NCBI RefSeq assembly: GCF_018861315.1
Contig: NZ_JAHLDL010000003.1
Location: forward strand, 124,001 to 188,000
Direction: 5' to 3'
From: Clostridium bowmanii
GTDB lineage: Bacteria > Bacillota > Clostridia > Clostridiales > Clostridiaceae
Length of the DNA: 64,000 nt
A program made the translations under genes and the position numbers. A model generated the notes under the pieces. The model searched no databases, had not been told where the DNA came from, and saw nothing but the letters and a program-made list of their open reading frames with translations. The first letter of the stretch is position 1; each line of letters opens with the position of its first letter. Below are positions 43,114 through 51,985 of this stretch, in pieces.

Positions 43114-44508
43114 TTATACTTGCACTAAATATTTTTTCATAATTCTAACAGCTTTATCTGGATAATATTGTGAAAGTAATCCCATAGCGGATAATATATA
43201 AGTTTTATCCATCAAATACTTTGCATTACGTGGTTTCAAATATATTGGGTTCTCATCATTAAAAGCTCCTGCTTTTAAAATATCTTGTGGATTTTCACTA
43301 TGAACTAATACTCCACCTGTACCTATCACAAACTTTACATCCATAAGATCTTTTCCTATTTGGGTATACATAGCTCCCATAGGAGTAGCTGTGTGTTCTA
43401 TTGTACCTACATGCCTTTCCATTGATAACTCTGTGGCTACCTTCGCCATAGCCTCATCAAAGTCTATTTCTTCCTTAGTCATAGGAACCATTTTTATATG
43501 TTCTATTCTATATTTACAACTTGCATCAATATCAATCTTTCTTTCCGTATCACCTAGATAATTTCTCATTTTTCTGCTACCGGCTGCTTCTCTTAATGAA
43601 ACTGCAGAATATCTCATTCCAAGATCACCTTCAACAGTTCTTTTAGCAAATGGTTCCTCAAGACCCCTTACGGTAACCCCTGCTTTTGTAGGTTCTCCGT
43701 CTGCTATAGAATGTACGTCGGTGGTTGCGCCACCAATATCTATAACTATTAAATCTCCCAGACCACTTTCTTCATCACTGCCTTCACTTAATGTCCTTGC
43801 AGCCTTTAGAACCGCTGCTGGTGTTGGCATTAAGATACCTTCTACTAACTCTTCTGCATTGCTCAGTCCCTTAGCATAAATTATTTTATCCATAAATACT
43901 TTTCTAATTTCTTCGCGAGCAGGCTCTACATTTAGTTTACTTAACTGTGGCATTACATTACTTGTAATAGTAAAGTACATTTTAGCCTTAGTAAATATTT
44001 CTCTTATCTCATCGCTTGCCACTTTATTTCCAGCTACTACTATTGGTAATTTAATTTCATTTTCAGCTAACATTCTTGCATTGTGTATAACACAATCTTT
44101 GTTACCACCATCGGTTCCACCTGCAAGAAGTATTATATCTAAATCTGAATTTTTGATTTCTTCAATTTCAGTAAGTGTTAATTCATAGCTATATACTTTT
44201 AACACTCTAGCTCCAGCTCCAAGTGCCGCTCTTTTGGCAGCCTCTGCAGTTAAATCTGGCACCAAACCAATAGCTATCATTTTGAGACCACCCGCAGCTG
44301 AGGAACATGCTAACTTCTTAACGAAATTAACGTTCTGCTTTTTTAGTATACCCTCTATTTTTGAATAAGCCTTATCATAACCTATCATTATATTATCTTC
44401 AATAGTGGTTATATCTTTTGCTGTAGCAATTATTTCCTCTTTTTCTAAATCTACAACGGTTAGTTTAGTATATGTACTTCCAAAATCTACAAGCAAATAT
44501 GCATCCAC
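43114..44508 (-). CDS. mutL: Methylaspartate mutase accessory protein MutL
   Basis: 464 residues of the ASKHA ATPase fold: DFGSTYTKLTVVD at the N-terminus, LLAGGTDGGN (near 137), VIDIGGATTDVH (near 255) and FVIGTGGVLV (near 395). GlmL/MutL proteins are thought to reactivate or chaperone the B12-dependent mutase. Not the DNA mismatch protein of the same symbol. It is encoded between mutS and mutE, as in C. tetanomorphum and C. tetani. Confidence 0.96.
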   Translation of the reverse strand: MDAYLLVDFGSTYTKLTVVDLEKEEIIATAKDITTIEDNIMIGYDKAYSKIEGILKKQNVNFVKKLACSSAAGGLKMIAIGLVPDLTAEAAKRAALGAGARVLKVYSYELTLTEIEEIKNSDLDIILLAGGTDGGNKDCVIHNARMLAENEIKLPIVVAGNKVASDEIREIFTKAKMYFTITSNVMPQLSKLNVEPAREEIRKVFMDKIIYAKGLSNAEELVEGILMPTPAAVLKAARTLSEGSDEESGLGDLIVIDIGGATTDVHSIADGEPTKAGVTVRGLEEPFAKRTVEGDLGMRYSAVSLREAAGSRKMRNYLGDTERKIDIDASCKYRIEHIKMVPMTKEEIDFDEAMAKVATELSMERHVGTIEHTATPMGAMYTQIGKDLMDVKFVIGTGGVLVHSENPQDILKAGAFNDENPIYLKPRNAKYLMDKTYILSAMGLLSQYYPDKAVRIMKKYLVQV

Positions 44509-44519
44509 TTATATCACTC

Positions 44520-44942
44520 CTATTTGTTTTGTAATAAACCTAGTGCTTCTTTTAAATCGTGTATTGTTGTTTCCAAAGATGTATTTGGTGGATATACCTT
44601 ATTAAATCCCATTGCAGTGAATCTTTTATGTACATCGTCCCAATTTTGTTTTCCAACAACTATGTTTCCACCTACGAATAACAATATCCCATTTAATCCT
44701 GCTTCATCACATTTTTCTCTCATACCCCTGCAATCGATTTCTCCTTGACCATAAAGAGAAGATACTATTATTACATCTGCATTAGTTTCAACAGCTGCAT
44801 TTATAAAATCCTCTTGTGGAGAAAGCACTCCTATGTTTATAACATTAAAACCAGCTTCTGTTAGAGCATAATCTAATATTTTATTGCCAACAGCATGACA
44901 ATCTGACCCTATTACTCCTAAAATCAAAGTCTTTTTTTCCAT
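44520..44942 (-). CDS. mutS: Methylaspartate (glutamate) mutase, S subunit
   Basis: 140 residues. The base-off cobalamin motif D-x-H-x-x-G is seen as [12 protein letters not shown] (about 13-24), with the SSLYGQG and VGGNIVVGK loops that complete the B12 fold. It is the small subunit that carries adenosylcobalamin. It is the first structural gene of the glutamate operon, 49 bp after the GntR gene. I see no cobalamin riboswitch in that spacer. Confidence 0.97.
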   Translation of the reverse strand: MEKKTLILGVIGSDCHAVGNKILDYALTEAGFNVINIGVLSPQEDFINAAVETNADVIIVSSLYGQGEIDCRGMREKCDEAGLNGILLFVGGNIVVGKQNWDDVHKRFTAMGFNKVYPPNTSLETTIHDLKEALGLLQNK

Positions 44943-44991
44943 TTTTTAAAAGCCTCCCAAATAATTTATTAGCATATAATTTTTAAACACA

Positions 44992-45975
44992 TTATTTTTT
45001 GAACTTTATTTCAATAATCTTTGACTTAAGTGCTTTTACAGAACCTTCATCTAGACTATATAGAAATTCGATTATTTCCTTGTTTTCTGAATTTGAACTC
45101 TTAACATCTTTATATCTACCCGGAGATACTATCAGCACATCTGATTTCTTAATTATATCCTCAAGTTCTTTTGTATCAGTAGTATTGGAATAGCTTATAT
45201 CAGCTTCACACAATCCTGCTTTTTCTAAAGCTCCCTTAATTTTAAATATAAATTCTTCTGAGATACATATAAACCCAAACTTTGTATTTAAACTATACCT
45301 AGCAATCTTAACTATTGGTTCTAAATTCGGAATTATAGCAACTCCTAAAATCTCTTTATCAAGTCCAATGGTAAGATCAGTCACTTCATTAATGTGATTA
45401 AATGTAGTTATTATGAACTCAGCGCTTTCAATCTTATCTTTAGTATCCTTGTCCATCTTTTTTAAATCGCTTATAGTTAAGAACATAACATTCATGTTAC
45501 TATTCCTACTAAGTTGCTTACTAAATACTTTAGCTTGTTCAATATTGCACTCTACGTATATTACTATGATTTTGTCCATTATCTGTTTTTTCTCATTTAC
45601 TCTTTGATTTACTAAATCTAAAAATTCTTCTGGTTTCATTCCAATTTCTAAAGCTTCTTCTAAGCCCAAGTCCACGAATTTCATTATCTTCTTTTTTATG
45701 TCTAAACTCTCCCAAGAAATAGCTTCTTCAACTACGAAAGTTCCCCTTCCCTGATAGGATTTAAGTGCCCCATCTTGTTCTAGGTCATTATATGCAGTAC
45801 TTATTGTATTTCTGCTTACACATATTCTTTGAGATAATTCTCTTTCTGTAGGCATTTTCGTTCCAACCTTGAGAGATCCTTTTTTTATCTCATCCATGAT
45901 TTGTTTTTTTACTTGAATGTAAAGTGGTACTCCATTTTTTTTATTTACTTCAATATCGATAAAAATCCCTCCCAA
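44992..45975 (-). CDS. GntR family regulator of the glutamate operon, unusual start
   Basis: An N-terminal winged helix of the GntR type (VPLYIQVKKQIMDEI, then TERELSQRICVSRNTISTAY, about 15-65 of the long frame). A C-terminal domain of about 230 residues follows that I do not recognise as aminotransferase, FCD or UTRA. The nearest start with a ribosome site is problematic: after GGGAGGG the frame has only ATT, ATC and ATT, while the TTG at 45975 lies inside that box. The likely true start is the ATC at 45960 or a neighbouring ATT. Palindromic operators overlap its promoter. Confidence 0.85.
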   Translation of the reverse strand: MGGIFIDIEVNKKNGVPLYIQVKKQIMDEIKKGSLKVGTKMPTERELSQRICVSRNTISTAYNDLEQDGALKSYQGRGTFVVEEAISWESLDIKKKIMKFVDLGLEEALEIGMKPEEFLDLVNQRVNEKKQIMDKIIVIYVECNIEQAKVFSKQLSRNSNMNVMFLTISDLKKMDKDTKDKIESAEFIITTFNHINEVTDLTIGLDKEILGVAIIPNLEPIVKIARYSLNTKFGFICISEEFIFKIKGALEKAGLCEADISYSNTTDTKELEDIIKKSDVLIVSPGRYKDVKSSNSENKEIIEFLYSLDEGSVKALKSKIIEIKFKK

Positions 45976-45990
45976 AGCATATTGGATTAA

Positions 45991-46042
45991 TGGACTAATC
46001 CACCGATACCTTTATGATACCATATGGACTAGTCCATTTCAA
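45991..46042 (-). promoter_or_regulatory. Promoter and two palindromic operators of the gntR-mut operon
   Basis: TTGAAA (46037-46042) and TATCAT (46014-46019) are 17 bp apart on the minus strand. The perfect palindrome TGGACTAGTCCA (46025-46036) fills the spacer beside the -35. A second, near-perfect one, TGGACTAATCCA (45991-46002), lies downstream of the transcription start. Both are strong candidates for the GntR protein encoded next. Confidence 0.8.
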
Positions 46043-46247
46043 TGATTGAATTATCAGTCTTTAGCATTGTATTTCGTGTTTTAAAGGTACTAGCCTTGAT
46101 TAGCTAGCTTAGTCTTATATTTAATACTATTTCCACATATGCTTGATAAGGTTTTCATGTTTTGTCTAATAAGAGTTTCACAATTATGGTTATATTTTGT
46201 AAAAATCATCATTATTATAATATATATAAATACTAAGGGGGACCCTT

Positions 46248-46445
46248 ATGATCAAGAATAAGTTTTCTTTTGTTATATATCTTTTAAGTGCTGTTTTAGT
46301 ATTAGCTCTTTCAACATTTATATTTATGGTTATCACACATATTTCATATATTAATGTAGATAAAATAACTATATCAAAATATACCGGTGAAAGAGTTTTT
46401 AATAAGCCTTATATTAAAGGAATAAATTTATATTGGACTTATTGA
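46248..46445 (+). CDS. Small membrane protein of unknown function
   Basis: 65 residues, with one hydrophobic helix at about 8-32 (FVIYLLSAVLVLALSTFIFMV) and a basic-aromatic tail ending NLYWTY. AAGGGGGAC precedes the ATG at a good distance and a strong terminator follows, so it is a plausible real gene despite its size. No domain recognised. It is divergent from the glutamate operon and convergent with cwlD. Confidence 0.65.
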   Translation: MIKNKFSFVIYLLSAVLVLALSTFIFMVITHISYINVDKITISKYTGERVFNKPYIKGINLYWTY

Positions 46446-46464
46446 AAAAGGCCCAATTTAATGC

Positions 46465-46501
46465 AAAAGAGACATATTCATAGAACAATATGTCTCTTTT
46501 T
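46465..46501 (+). terminator. Terminator after the small membrane gene
   Basis: AAAAGAGACATATT and AATATGTCTCTTTT, 14 bp perfect arms with an 8 bp loop and a trailing T. It may also stop cwlD transcripts on the other strand, where the left arm supplies Ts. Confidence 0.9.
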
Positions 46502-46565
46502 GACTTAATAATTCATTAAATATTTTTATAATTATATTGGACTAAAATTACTGTGTTACGATTAT

Positions 46566-47297
46566 TTATTCTTTGGGAAAACTCTTATAAAACTCACCTA
46601 CAGATTTACTTATGGACTTTGCAATTTTTTCTTGATACTCGTCAGATTTTAATTTTTGTTCTTCTTCAAAGTTTGATAAAAATCCACATTCAACTATAAC
46701 ACTTGGCATATTATCATTCTCTCTTAATACTCTGTAAGCACTTTTAGCAGGCTTTTGCACTCTATTATTGCTAAGATCTATATCATTCCTAAAATTTTTC
46801 TGAATTGTACTGGCAAGAGTTAGACTATCTTTATAATTCGAGTACCATACTTGTGCTCCGTAATATTTACTTTGGGTAAAATAATTCAAATGAATGCTAA
46901 TGAACATATCACAATTACTAGATTTCTTTAAATCGTATCTATTTTTTAAATCTTCCTTATACCTTTCTCGTATAGTTCCATTGGTTAAAAAAGTTCCTGT
47001 ATCTTCCTGTCTTGTCATCACAACCTGGTAGCCTGCATTTTGTAGGCTAGCTTTAAGCTTTATTGCTATGCTTAAATTAATGTTTTTTTCTACAGTGCCA
47101 TTTTTAGAACTTGTTCCACCATCCATTCCTCCATGACCAGCATCAATAAGTATTATTCTACTTCCACCTTGTAATTTTTCATTGTTCATAGTTTCTTTTA
47201 CAAATCTTAGATTTATGCCCATAAAACTCACCATTGATAAAGTGATTACTATAACTATAGCTATTAATTTATTGTTCCTGTATCTCAACACACCCAC
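46566..47297 (-). CDS. cwlD: N-acetylmuramoyl-L-alanine amidase CwlD
   Basis: 243 residues with an N-terminal membrane or signal helix (about 10-26) and an Amidase_3 domain: DAGHGGMDGGT (near 52, zinc ligand His), KNINLSIAIKL (catalytic Glu near 69), ISIHLNYF (near 133) and VIVECGFLSN (near 204). In spore-formers CwlD, with PdaA, makes the muramic lactam of the cortex needed for germination. A position next to the ribosomal rpsI region is common for cwlD in clostridia. Confidence 0.93.
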   Translation of the reverse strand: MGVLRYRNNKLIAIVIVITLSMVSFMGINLRFVKETMNNEKLQGGSRIILIDAGHGGMDGGTSSKNGTVEKNINLSIAIKLKASLQNAGYQVVMTRQEDTGTFLTNGTIRERYKEDLKNRYDLKKSSNCDMFISIHLNYFTQSKYYGAQVWYSNYKDSLTLASTIQKNFRNDIDLSNNRVQKPAKSAYRVLRENDNMPSVIVECGFLSNFEEEQKLKSDEYQEKIAKSISKSVGEFYKSFPKE

Positions 47298-47375
47298 CCT
47301 TTTATTTATTCCTGTCCTTAATTTTATTCAGTTTGCAGATGATTTAGTATTTTTGACATAAAAATGTGACTGAAA

Positions 47376-47416
47376 TAAAAAAACACCCACTAAAAATTTT
47401 AGCAGCTGTTTTTTTT
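47376..47416 (-). terminator. Imperfect terminator of the Na/Pi cotransporter gene
   Basis: On the minus strand AACAGCTGCTAAAA and TTTTTAGTGGGTGTT pair with mismatches, followed by seven Ts. It lies 17 bp after the stop codon. Confidence 0.55.
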
Positions 47417-47432
47417 GCATTCTTATTTACTT

Positions 47433-49046
47433 TTACTTTATTACTACTTCAGCAATATTAGTTGCATGATCTCCTATTCGTTCAAAATTACTAATCATAT
47501 CTAAAAACATAGTACCAACTGTAGCTCCGCATACTCCGTTATTTAATCTTCTTATATGTGATAATCTTAGTTCTCTTTCTAAGCTATCTATTCTATTTTC
47601 TATCGCCATAATGGATTCCGCTTTTATAATATCATTGTTTTCAAAACTCTCGATACTAATCTCTAACGCGTGAACTATGTATTTATACATTCCATCTAAC
47701 TCCTGCAATGCATCTTTAGAAAAATCTAAATTCTTTTGAATCTTTTCACTAGTTATATCTACTAAGTTTTCAGCATGGTCTCCTATTCGCTCTATGTCAT
47801 TTACTACATTAAACATGGAAGTTACTATTTTAGTTTGCTGTTCTGATAATTGTGTAGAAGAAAGTTTCACTAAATATGATGTAATTTCATCCTCAAGTAA
47901 ATTTATTAATTTTTCATTATCATAAACAGTTTTTATACTATTTTCGTTATCGGTAATAAAGCACTCCATAGCAAGTTGCACATTTTCTTTTGCTAAATTG
48001 GCCATTCTAACAACCTCTTTTTTAGTTTGCCCAACTGCAATAACTGGTGTTTCTAGTAACCTGTCGTCTATATATTTAACATCCATTATTTGAACTTCAT
48101 CGTCTCCAGGTATTATCTTATTAACAAGTGCTACAAGATATTTTATAAATGGCACCATAATTATTGTATTTGATATATTAAATATAGTATGAGCATTGGC
48201 AATTTGTCTTTTTATCTCCATACTTCCGCCCGGTGATATATATTGTACTAATTGTATTAGTGGATGTATTAATGGAATAAAAATCAATGTACCAAATATG
48301 TTGAAGAATAAGTGTATTAGTGCCGCTTTTTTAGCTGTTTTAGAGGTTCCTATACTTGATAATAAAGCGGTTATGCATGTCCCTATATTATTACCAAATA
48401 AAATTGGAACCGCTACTCCAAGAGGCAATGCTCCTGTGGAAGCTAAAGCCACTAAAATACCAGTAGATGCGGATGAACTTTGTATTACTGCTGTCATCAG
48501 TGCACCAGTTAAAATTCCCAATAGAGTATTTCCCTCTAATTTCATTATTAAAGTTGCAAAAGCTGGAGAATCACCTAATGGAGACATAGTGTCCTTCATT
48601 AGCTCCATTCCTAAAAAAAGAATACCAAATCCTAATATAATATTACCTATTTCTCTACCTTTTTTACCTTTTGAAAATATTATTGTTAAAGAACCTACTC
48701 CTAAAAATATCGGAATTATGTTATCTAGTTTAAAGGCAATTAATTGAGCAGTTATAGTAGTTCCAACATTAGCTCCCATAATCACTGCAGCCGCTTGATA
48801 TAGGTTCATAAGGCCTGCATTAACAAACCCTACTACCATTACAGTAGTAGCACTACTGCTTTGTATAACTGCTGTTATGGCAGCTCCTGTGGCTACTCCC
48901 TTTATTGGATTAGATGTTATTTTTTCAAATATTTTTTTAAGTTTTTCACCAGAAGTATTTGCGAGTCCATCGCCCATCATTTTCATTCCATATAGAAATA
49001 ATCCAAGCCCTCCAAAAAGGCCAATGACCATATTTACAACATTCAT
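47433..49046 (-). CDS. Na/Pi cotransporter family protein with PhoU-like domain
   Basis: 537 residues. Residues about 1-310 are two repeats of the NptA/NaPi-II membrane fold, each with a QSSS motif (AVIQSSSATT near 62, AVIQSSSAST near 189). The last 220 residues are a cytosolic PhoU-like helical bundle with two similar ERIGDHAENL and ERIGDHATNI segments. It probably moves phosphate with sodium, and the PhoU part is regulatory. A single gene between cwlD and rpsI. Confidence 0.93.
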   Translation of the reverse strand: MNVVNMVIGLFGGLGLFLYGMKMMGDGLANTSGEKLKKIFEKITSNPIKGVATGAAITAVIQSSSATTVMVVGFVNAGLMNLYQAAAVIMGANVGTTITAQLIAFKLDNIIPIFLGVGSLTIIFSKGKKGREIGNIILGFGILFLGMELMKDTMSPLGDSPAFATLIMKLEGNTLLGILTGALMTAVIQSSSASTGILVALASTGALPLGVAVPILFGNNIGTCITALLSSIGTSKTAKKAALIHLFFNIFGTLIFIPLIHPLIQLVQYISPGGSMEIKRQIANAHTIFNISNTIIMVPFIKYLVALVNKIIPGDDEVQIMDVKYIDDRLLETPVIAVGQTKKEVVRMANLAKENVQLAMECFITDNENSIKTVYDNEKLINLLEDEITSYLVKLSSTQLSEQQTKIVTSMFNVVNDIERIGDHAENLVDITSEKIQKNLDFSKDALQELDGMYKYIVHALEISIESFENNDIIKAESIMAIENRIDSLERELRLSHIRRLNNGVCGATVGTMFLDMISNFERIGDHATNIAEVVIK

Positions 49047-49257
49047 AAAATCCCTCCATATTTTTAGGTACTATTAGTATTTTAATCTTTCATATAAATA
49101 ATACTATAAATTAGACCGTATGTTAGGTAATTGATAATATATTTAACATAGACTTTAAGAAACTTAACACAAACATAACATATGAGGTATTTACTTTTTA
49201 ACCACATTGTATATTACAATTCTAGTACTAATAACTCTATATATCCTTCTAAAATAA

Positions 49258-49299
49258 AAGAGAGAATATACACTTATTAATAAGTGTATATTCTCTCTT
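49258..49299 (-). terminator. Terminator of the rplM-rpsI operon
   Basis: AAGAGAGAATATACACTTA and its complement make an 18-19 bp stem with a TTAAT-type loop. The minus strand continues into TTTATTTTAG. It lies 14 bp after the rpsI stop. Confidence 0.93.
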
Positions 49300-49312
49300 G
49301 ATTGCAATAATA

Positions 49313-49705
49313 TTATCTCTTTGAAAACTGAGATGCCTTTCTTGCTTTTTTAAGACCGTATTTCTTTCTTTCCTTCATTCTTGGATCTCTTGTTAAAAAA
49401 CCTGCTTTTTTAAGTTCTGGTCTTAAAGTTTCGTCAGCTTTTAAAAGTGATCTAGAAATTCCGTGTCTTATTGCTCCGGCTTGACCTGTATATCCACCGC
49501 CGTGCACATTTACTAATATATCGAATTTATCTTTAGTTCCAGTTAACACTAGTGGTTGATTAACTATAAGCATTAAAGTTTCTAATCCGAAATAATTTTC
49601 TATTGCTCTTTTATTTATAACTATTTTACCTTCGCCAGGTACAAGTCTAACTCTCGCAACTGATTTCTTTCTTCTTCCTGTTCCTATATATTGAACTTTT
49701 GCCAT
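49313..49705 (-). CDS. rpsI: 30S ribosomal protein S9
   Basis: 130 residues: [16 protein letters not shown] near the start and the invariant [11 protein letters not shown] end that reaches the P site tRNA. Follows rplM by 24 bp as the second gene of the L13-S9 operon; GGAGG precedes the ATG. Confidence 0.98.
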   Translation of the reverse strand: MAKVQYIGTGRRKKSVARVRLVPGEGKIVINKRAIENYFGLETLMLIVNQPLVLTGTKDKFDILVNVHGGGYTGQAGAIRHGISRSLLKADETLRPELKKAGFLTRDPRMKERKKYGLKKARKASQFSKR

Positions 49706-49729
49706 TATATTTACTCCCTCCTAACCTGA

Positions 49730-50170
49730 TTAGTATTTAAGCACTAATGCTTCTGGGTTTTGTGCCTGGTTCTTATGTTCTGGTCCTCTGTAAACAGTCA
49801 TTTTCTTAATTGTTTGACGACCTAATGGTCCCTTTGGAAGCATTCTTCTTACTGCCTCTTCAAAAATAAACTCAGGTTTTTTAACCATTGCTATTCTATA
49901 TGGAACTTCTTTTAATCCACCTGGATAAAAAGAGTGATGTCTTAACATTTTTTGGTCTAATTTCTTACCAGTTAAAACGATCTTATCAGCGTTTATTACG
50001 ATTACAAAGTCACCAGTATCCACATGTGGTGTAAATGTTGGTTTATGTTTTCCTCTTAATATTGAAGCTATTTGGCTAGCTGCTCTTCCTAAAACTTTTC
50101 CTTCTACGTCGACAACGAACCATTTTCTTTCAATTTCTAGTGGTTTTGCTATAAATGATTTTGATTTCAT
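49730..50170 (-). CDS. rplM: 50S ribosomal protein L13
   Basis: About 146 residues with [28 protein letters not shown] and [10 protein letters not shown] motifs. The start at 50170 (MKSKSF) follows GGGAGGGAAA; the longest ORF adds nine residues containing that box. First gene of the L13-S9 operon, behind a consensus promoter and a leader with a hairpin, possibly the L13 autoregulatory leader. Confidence 0.97.
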   Translation of the reverse strand: MKSKSFIAKPLEIERKWFVVDVEGKVLGRAASQIASILRGKHKPTFTPHVDTGDFVIVINADKIVLTGKKLDQKMLRHHSFYPGGLKEVPYRIAMVKKPEFIFEEAVRRMLPKGPLGRQTIKKMTVYRGPEHKNQAQNPEALVLKY

Positions 50171-50295
50171 TATTTTCCCTCCCTGAACTTTTAACAAATT
50201 AATTTCTATGCTAAAGATCCGGGGCTAGTGGATCTCATTACACGATAATATATTCAAACATTAATAAGTATAATACATTCTACCGGGTGTGTCAA
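50171..50295 (-). promoter_or_regulatory. rplM promoter and candidate L13 leader RNA
   Basis: TTGACA (50290-50295) and TATACT (50267-50272) are 17 bp apart on the minus strand. The roughly 90 nt leader holds a stem AGATCC/GGATCT (50215-50235) with a CACTAGCCC-type loop. Position and size match the L13 leader family, in which L13 binds its own mRNA; I could not check the full consensus. Confidence 0.6.
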
Positions 50296-50334
50296 TGTTT
50301 TTACACAGGATATTGCAACTATTAATGTTTTATT

Positions 50335-51072
50335 TTAATAAAAAACTTCTTCCAAGCATAATCCACCAGGCGGAGCAGATTTTCCAGCCCTTGCTCTTTC
50401 TTTTGAAAGGATTATATTTTCTATTTCATTAGGGTTAATCTTTCCTTCTCCAACTCGAATTAGTGCCCCGACTATTATTCTAACCATATTATAAAGAAAT
50501 CCATCAGCTGCAATATATATTTTTATTATATCTTCATTCTTTATGATATCTAGTTTAAAAATAGTTCTTACAGAGGTTTTTACGGAGCTACCTAAATTTT
50601 TAAATGCAGAAAAGTCATGAGTACCCATAAAATATTCTGCTGCTTGTTTCATAGCATCTATGTCTAACATTCTTTTGTGATGATATATATAATTACGTCC
50701 TATTGCAACAGACTCATACCTATTTAATATAGTGTAACTATAAAGCTTTCCAGTACTATTATACCTTGAATGAAACTCACAAGGCATCTCAAATGAGTGT
50801 AGGATCACAATATCTAGTGGGAGTTTGCTATTAATAGCCCCCGTGAACTTTTCTACATGTATTTTACTATCAGTATAAAAGTTACCTACATATCCTTTTG
50901 AATGAACCCCAGCATCTGTTCTACTAGCACCTGTAATCTGAGTTTTTTCACCCGTAATCGCTTCAATAGCCGTCTCTACTTTTTCTTGAATAGTCATTAT
51001 GTTCTTTTGTCTTTGCCATCCTGCATAATTTGTTCCATCGTATTCTATTATAATCTTTATATTTCTCACCAC
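50335..51072 (-). CDS. truA: tRNA pseudouridine synthase A
   Basis: Modifies U38-40 of the tRNA anticodon arm. 245 residues with IEYDGTNYAGWQRQ at the start, the catalytic aspartate in GASRTDAGVHS (near 52-57) and the C-terminal MVRIIVGALIRVGEG. The start is a GTG preceded by AAGGGTGTG; a second GTG follows directly. It closes the ecfA-ecfA-ecfT-truA group, the usual clostridial order. Confidence 0.96.
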   Translation of the reverse strand: MVRNIKIIIEYDGTNYAGWQRQKNIMTIQEKVETAIEAITGEKTQITGASRTDAGVHSKGYVGNFYTDSKIHVEKFTGAINSKLPLDIVILHSFEMPCEFHSRYNSTGKLYSYTILNRYESVAIGRNYIYHHKRMLDIDAMKQAAEYFMGTHDFSAFKNLGSSVKTSVRTIFKLDIIKNEDIIKIYIAADGFLYNMVRIIVGALIRVGEGKINPNEIENIILSKERARAGKSAPPGGLCLEEVFY

Positions 51073-51108
51073 TTCACACCCTTTTCTATTTATAACTTTA
51101 GCAGATGA

Positions 51109-51909
51109 TTATGTTCTGCTAATAATAGTAACAACAAATAGAAGTGTAAACGCAAAACTTGCAATATAATCTTTTCTAGTTATTTTTAATTGTTTCATTC
51201 TAGTTCTTCCTTCTCCACCTTTATAACATCTTGACTCCATAGCCATAGCCAATTCATCAGCTCGTCTAAAAGAACTTATAAATAATGGCACTAAAATAGG
51301 AATTAAACTTTTTGCTCTACGTATCAAATTTCCAGACTCAAAATCAGCACCTCTAGCCATTTGTGCTTTCATGATTTTATCAGTTTCGTCCATTAACGTC
51401 GGAATGAATCTTAATGCAATAGTCATCATCATTGCCAGTTCATGAGCTGGCACTCCTATTCTTTTAAATGGGTTTAAGAGCTTCTCTATGCCATCAGTTA
51501 ACTCTATGGGTGATGTTGTAAGTGTTAGTATTGATGTTCCCATAATTAAGAAAACTAGTCTAACTATCATAAAGGCTGCAATTATTAGCCCTTCTTTATA
51601 AACATTTATAAACCCCCAGTGAAAAATTGCTGGCTGTTTTCCAGTAGTCATAAAAATATTTAATACTGCTGTAATAAGTAATAATATTAAAATTGGCTTT
51701 AATCCACTGTAAATATACTTAAATGATAATTTTGAGATTAAAATTGTAACTATTAAAAATATTATTACAAATAAATAGCCTTCAAAATTATTCACTAAAA
51801 ATAAGTCAACAATAAATAGTAGAGATACCAATATTTTCACTCTTGGATCTAGTTTATGTACAAATGACTCCCCTGGTATATATTGACCTATTGTAATATC
51901 TTTGATCAT
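51109..51909 (-). CDS. ecfT: ECF transporter transmembrane protein EcfT
   Basis: 266 residues with four to five membrane helices (about 25-45, 45-60, 65-85, 105-130, 245-263). The first coupling motif is ARG in QMARGADF (near 185). The second, usually also ARG, here reads SRC in AMESRCYKGG. EcfT links the two ATPases to vitamin-binding S components; none of those is in the window. Follows ecfA2 by 76 bp. Confidence 0.95.
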   Translation of the reverse strand: MIKDITIGQYIPGESFVHKLDPRVKILVSLLFIVDLFLVNNFEGYLFVIIFLIVTILISKLSFKYIYSGLKPILILLLITAVLNIFMTTGKQPAIFHWGFINVYKEGLIIAAFMIVRLVFLIMGTSILTLTTSPIELTDGIEKLLNPFKRIGVPAHELAMMMTIALRFIPTLMDETDKIMKAQMARGADFESGNLIRRAKSLIPILVPLFISSFRRADELAMAMESRCYKGGEGRTRMKQLKITRKDYIASFAFTLLFVVTIISRT

Positions 51910-51985
51910 AAAAATTCCTCCAATGTGTTATAAGCATCACACATTACTGTTTTATATAAAAATCTTATTAAGACAAAAATTTAGA

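Noticed and set aside
44943-44991. Search for an adenosylcobalamin riboswitch before mutS
   Set aside because: The spacer is only 49 bp and lacks the B12-box; nothing resembling it upstream of gntR either.
48196-48747. 183-codon plus-strand ORF
   Set aside because: Exactly opposite the Na/Pi cotransporter gene, whose motifs are clear; an antisense shadow.
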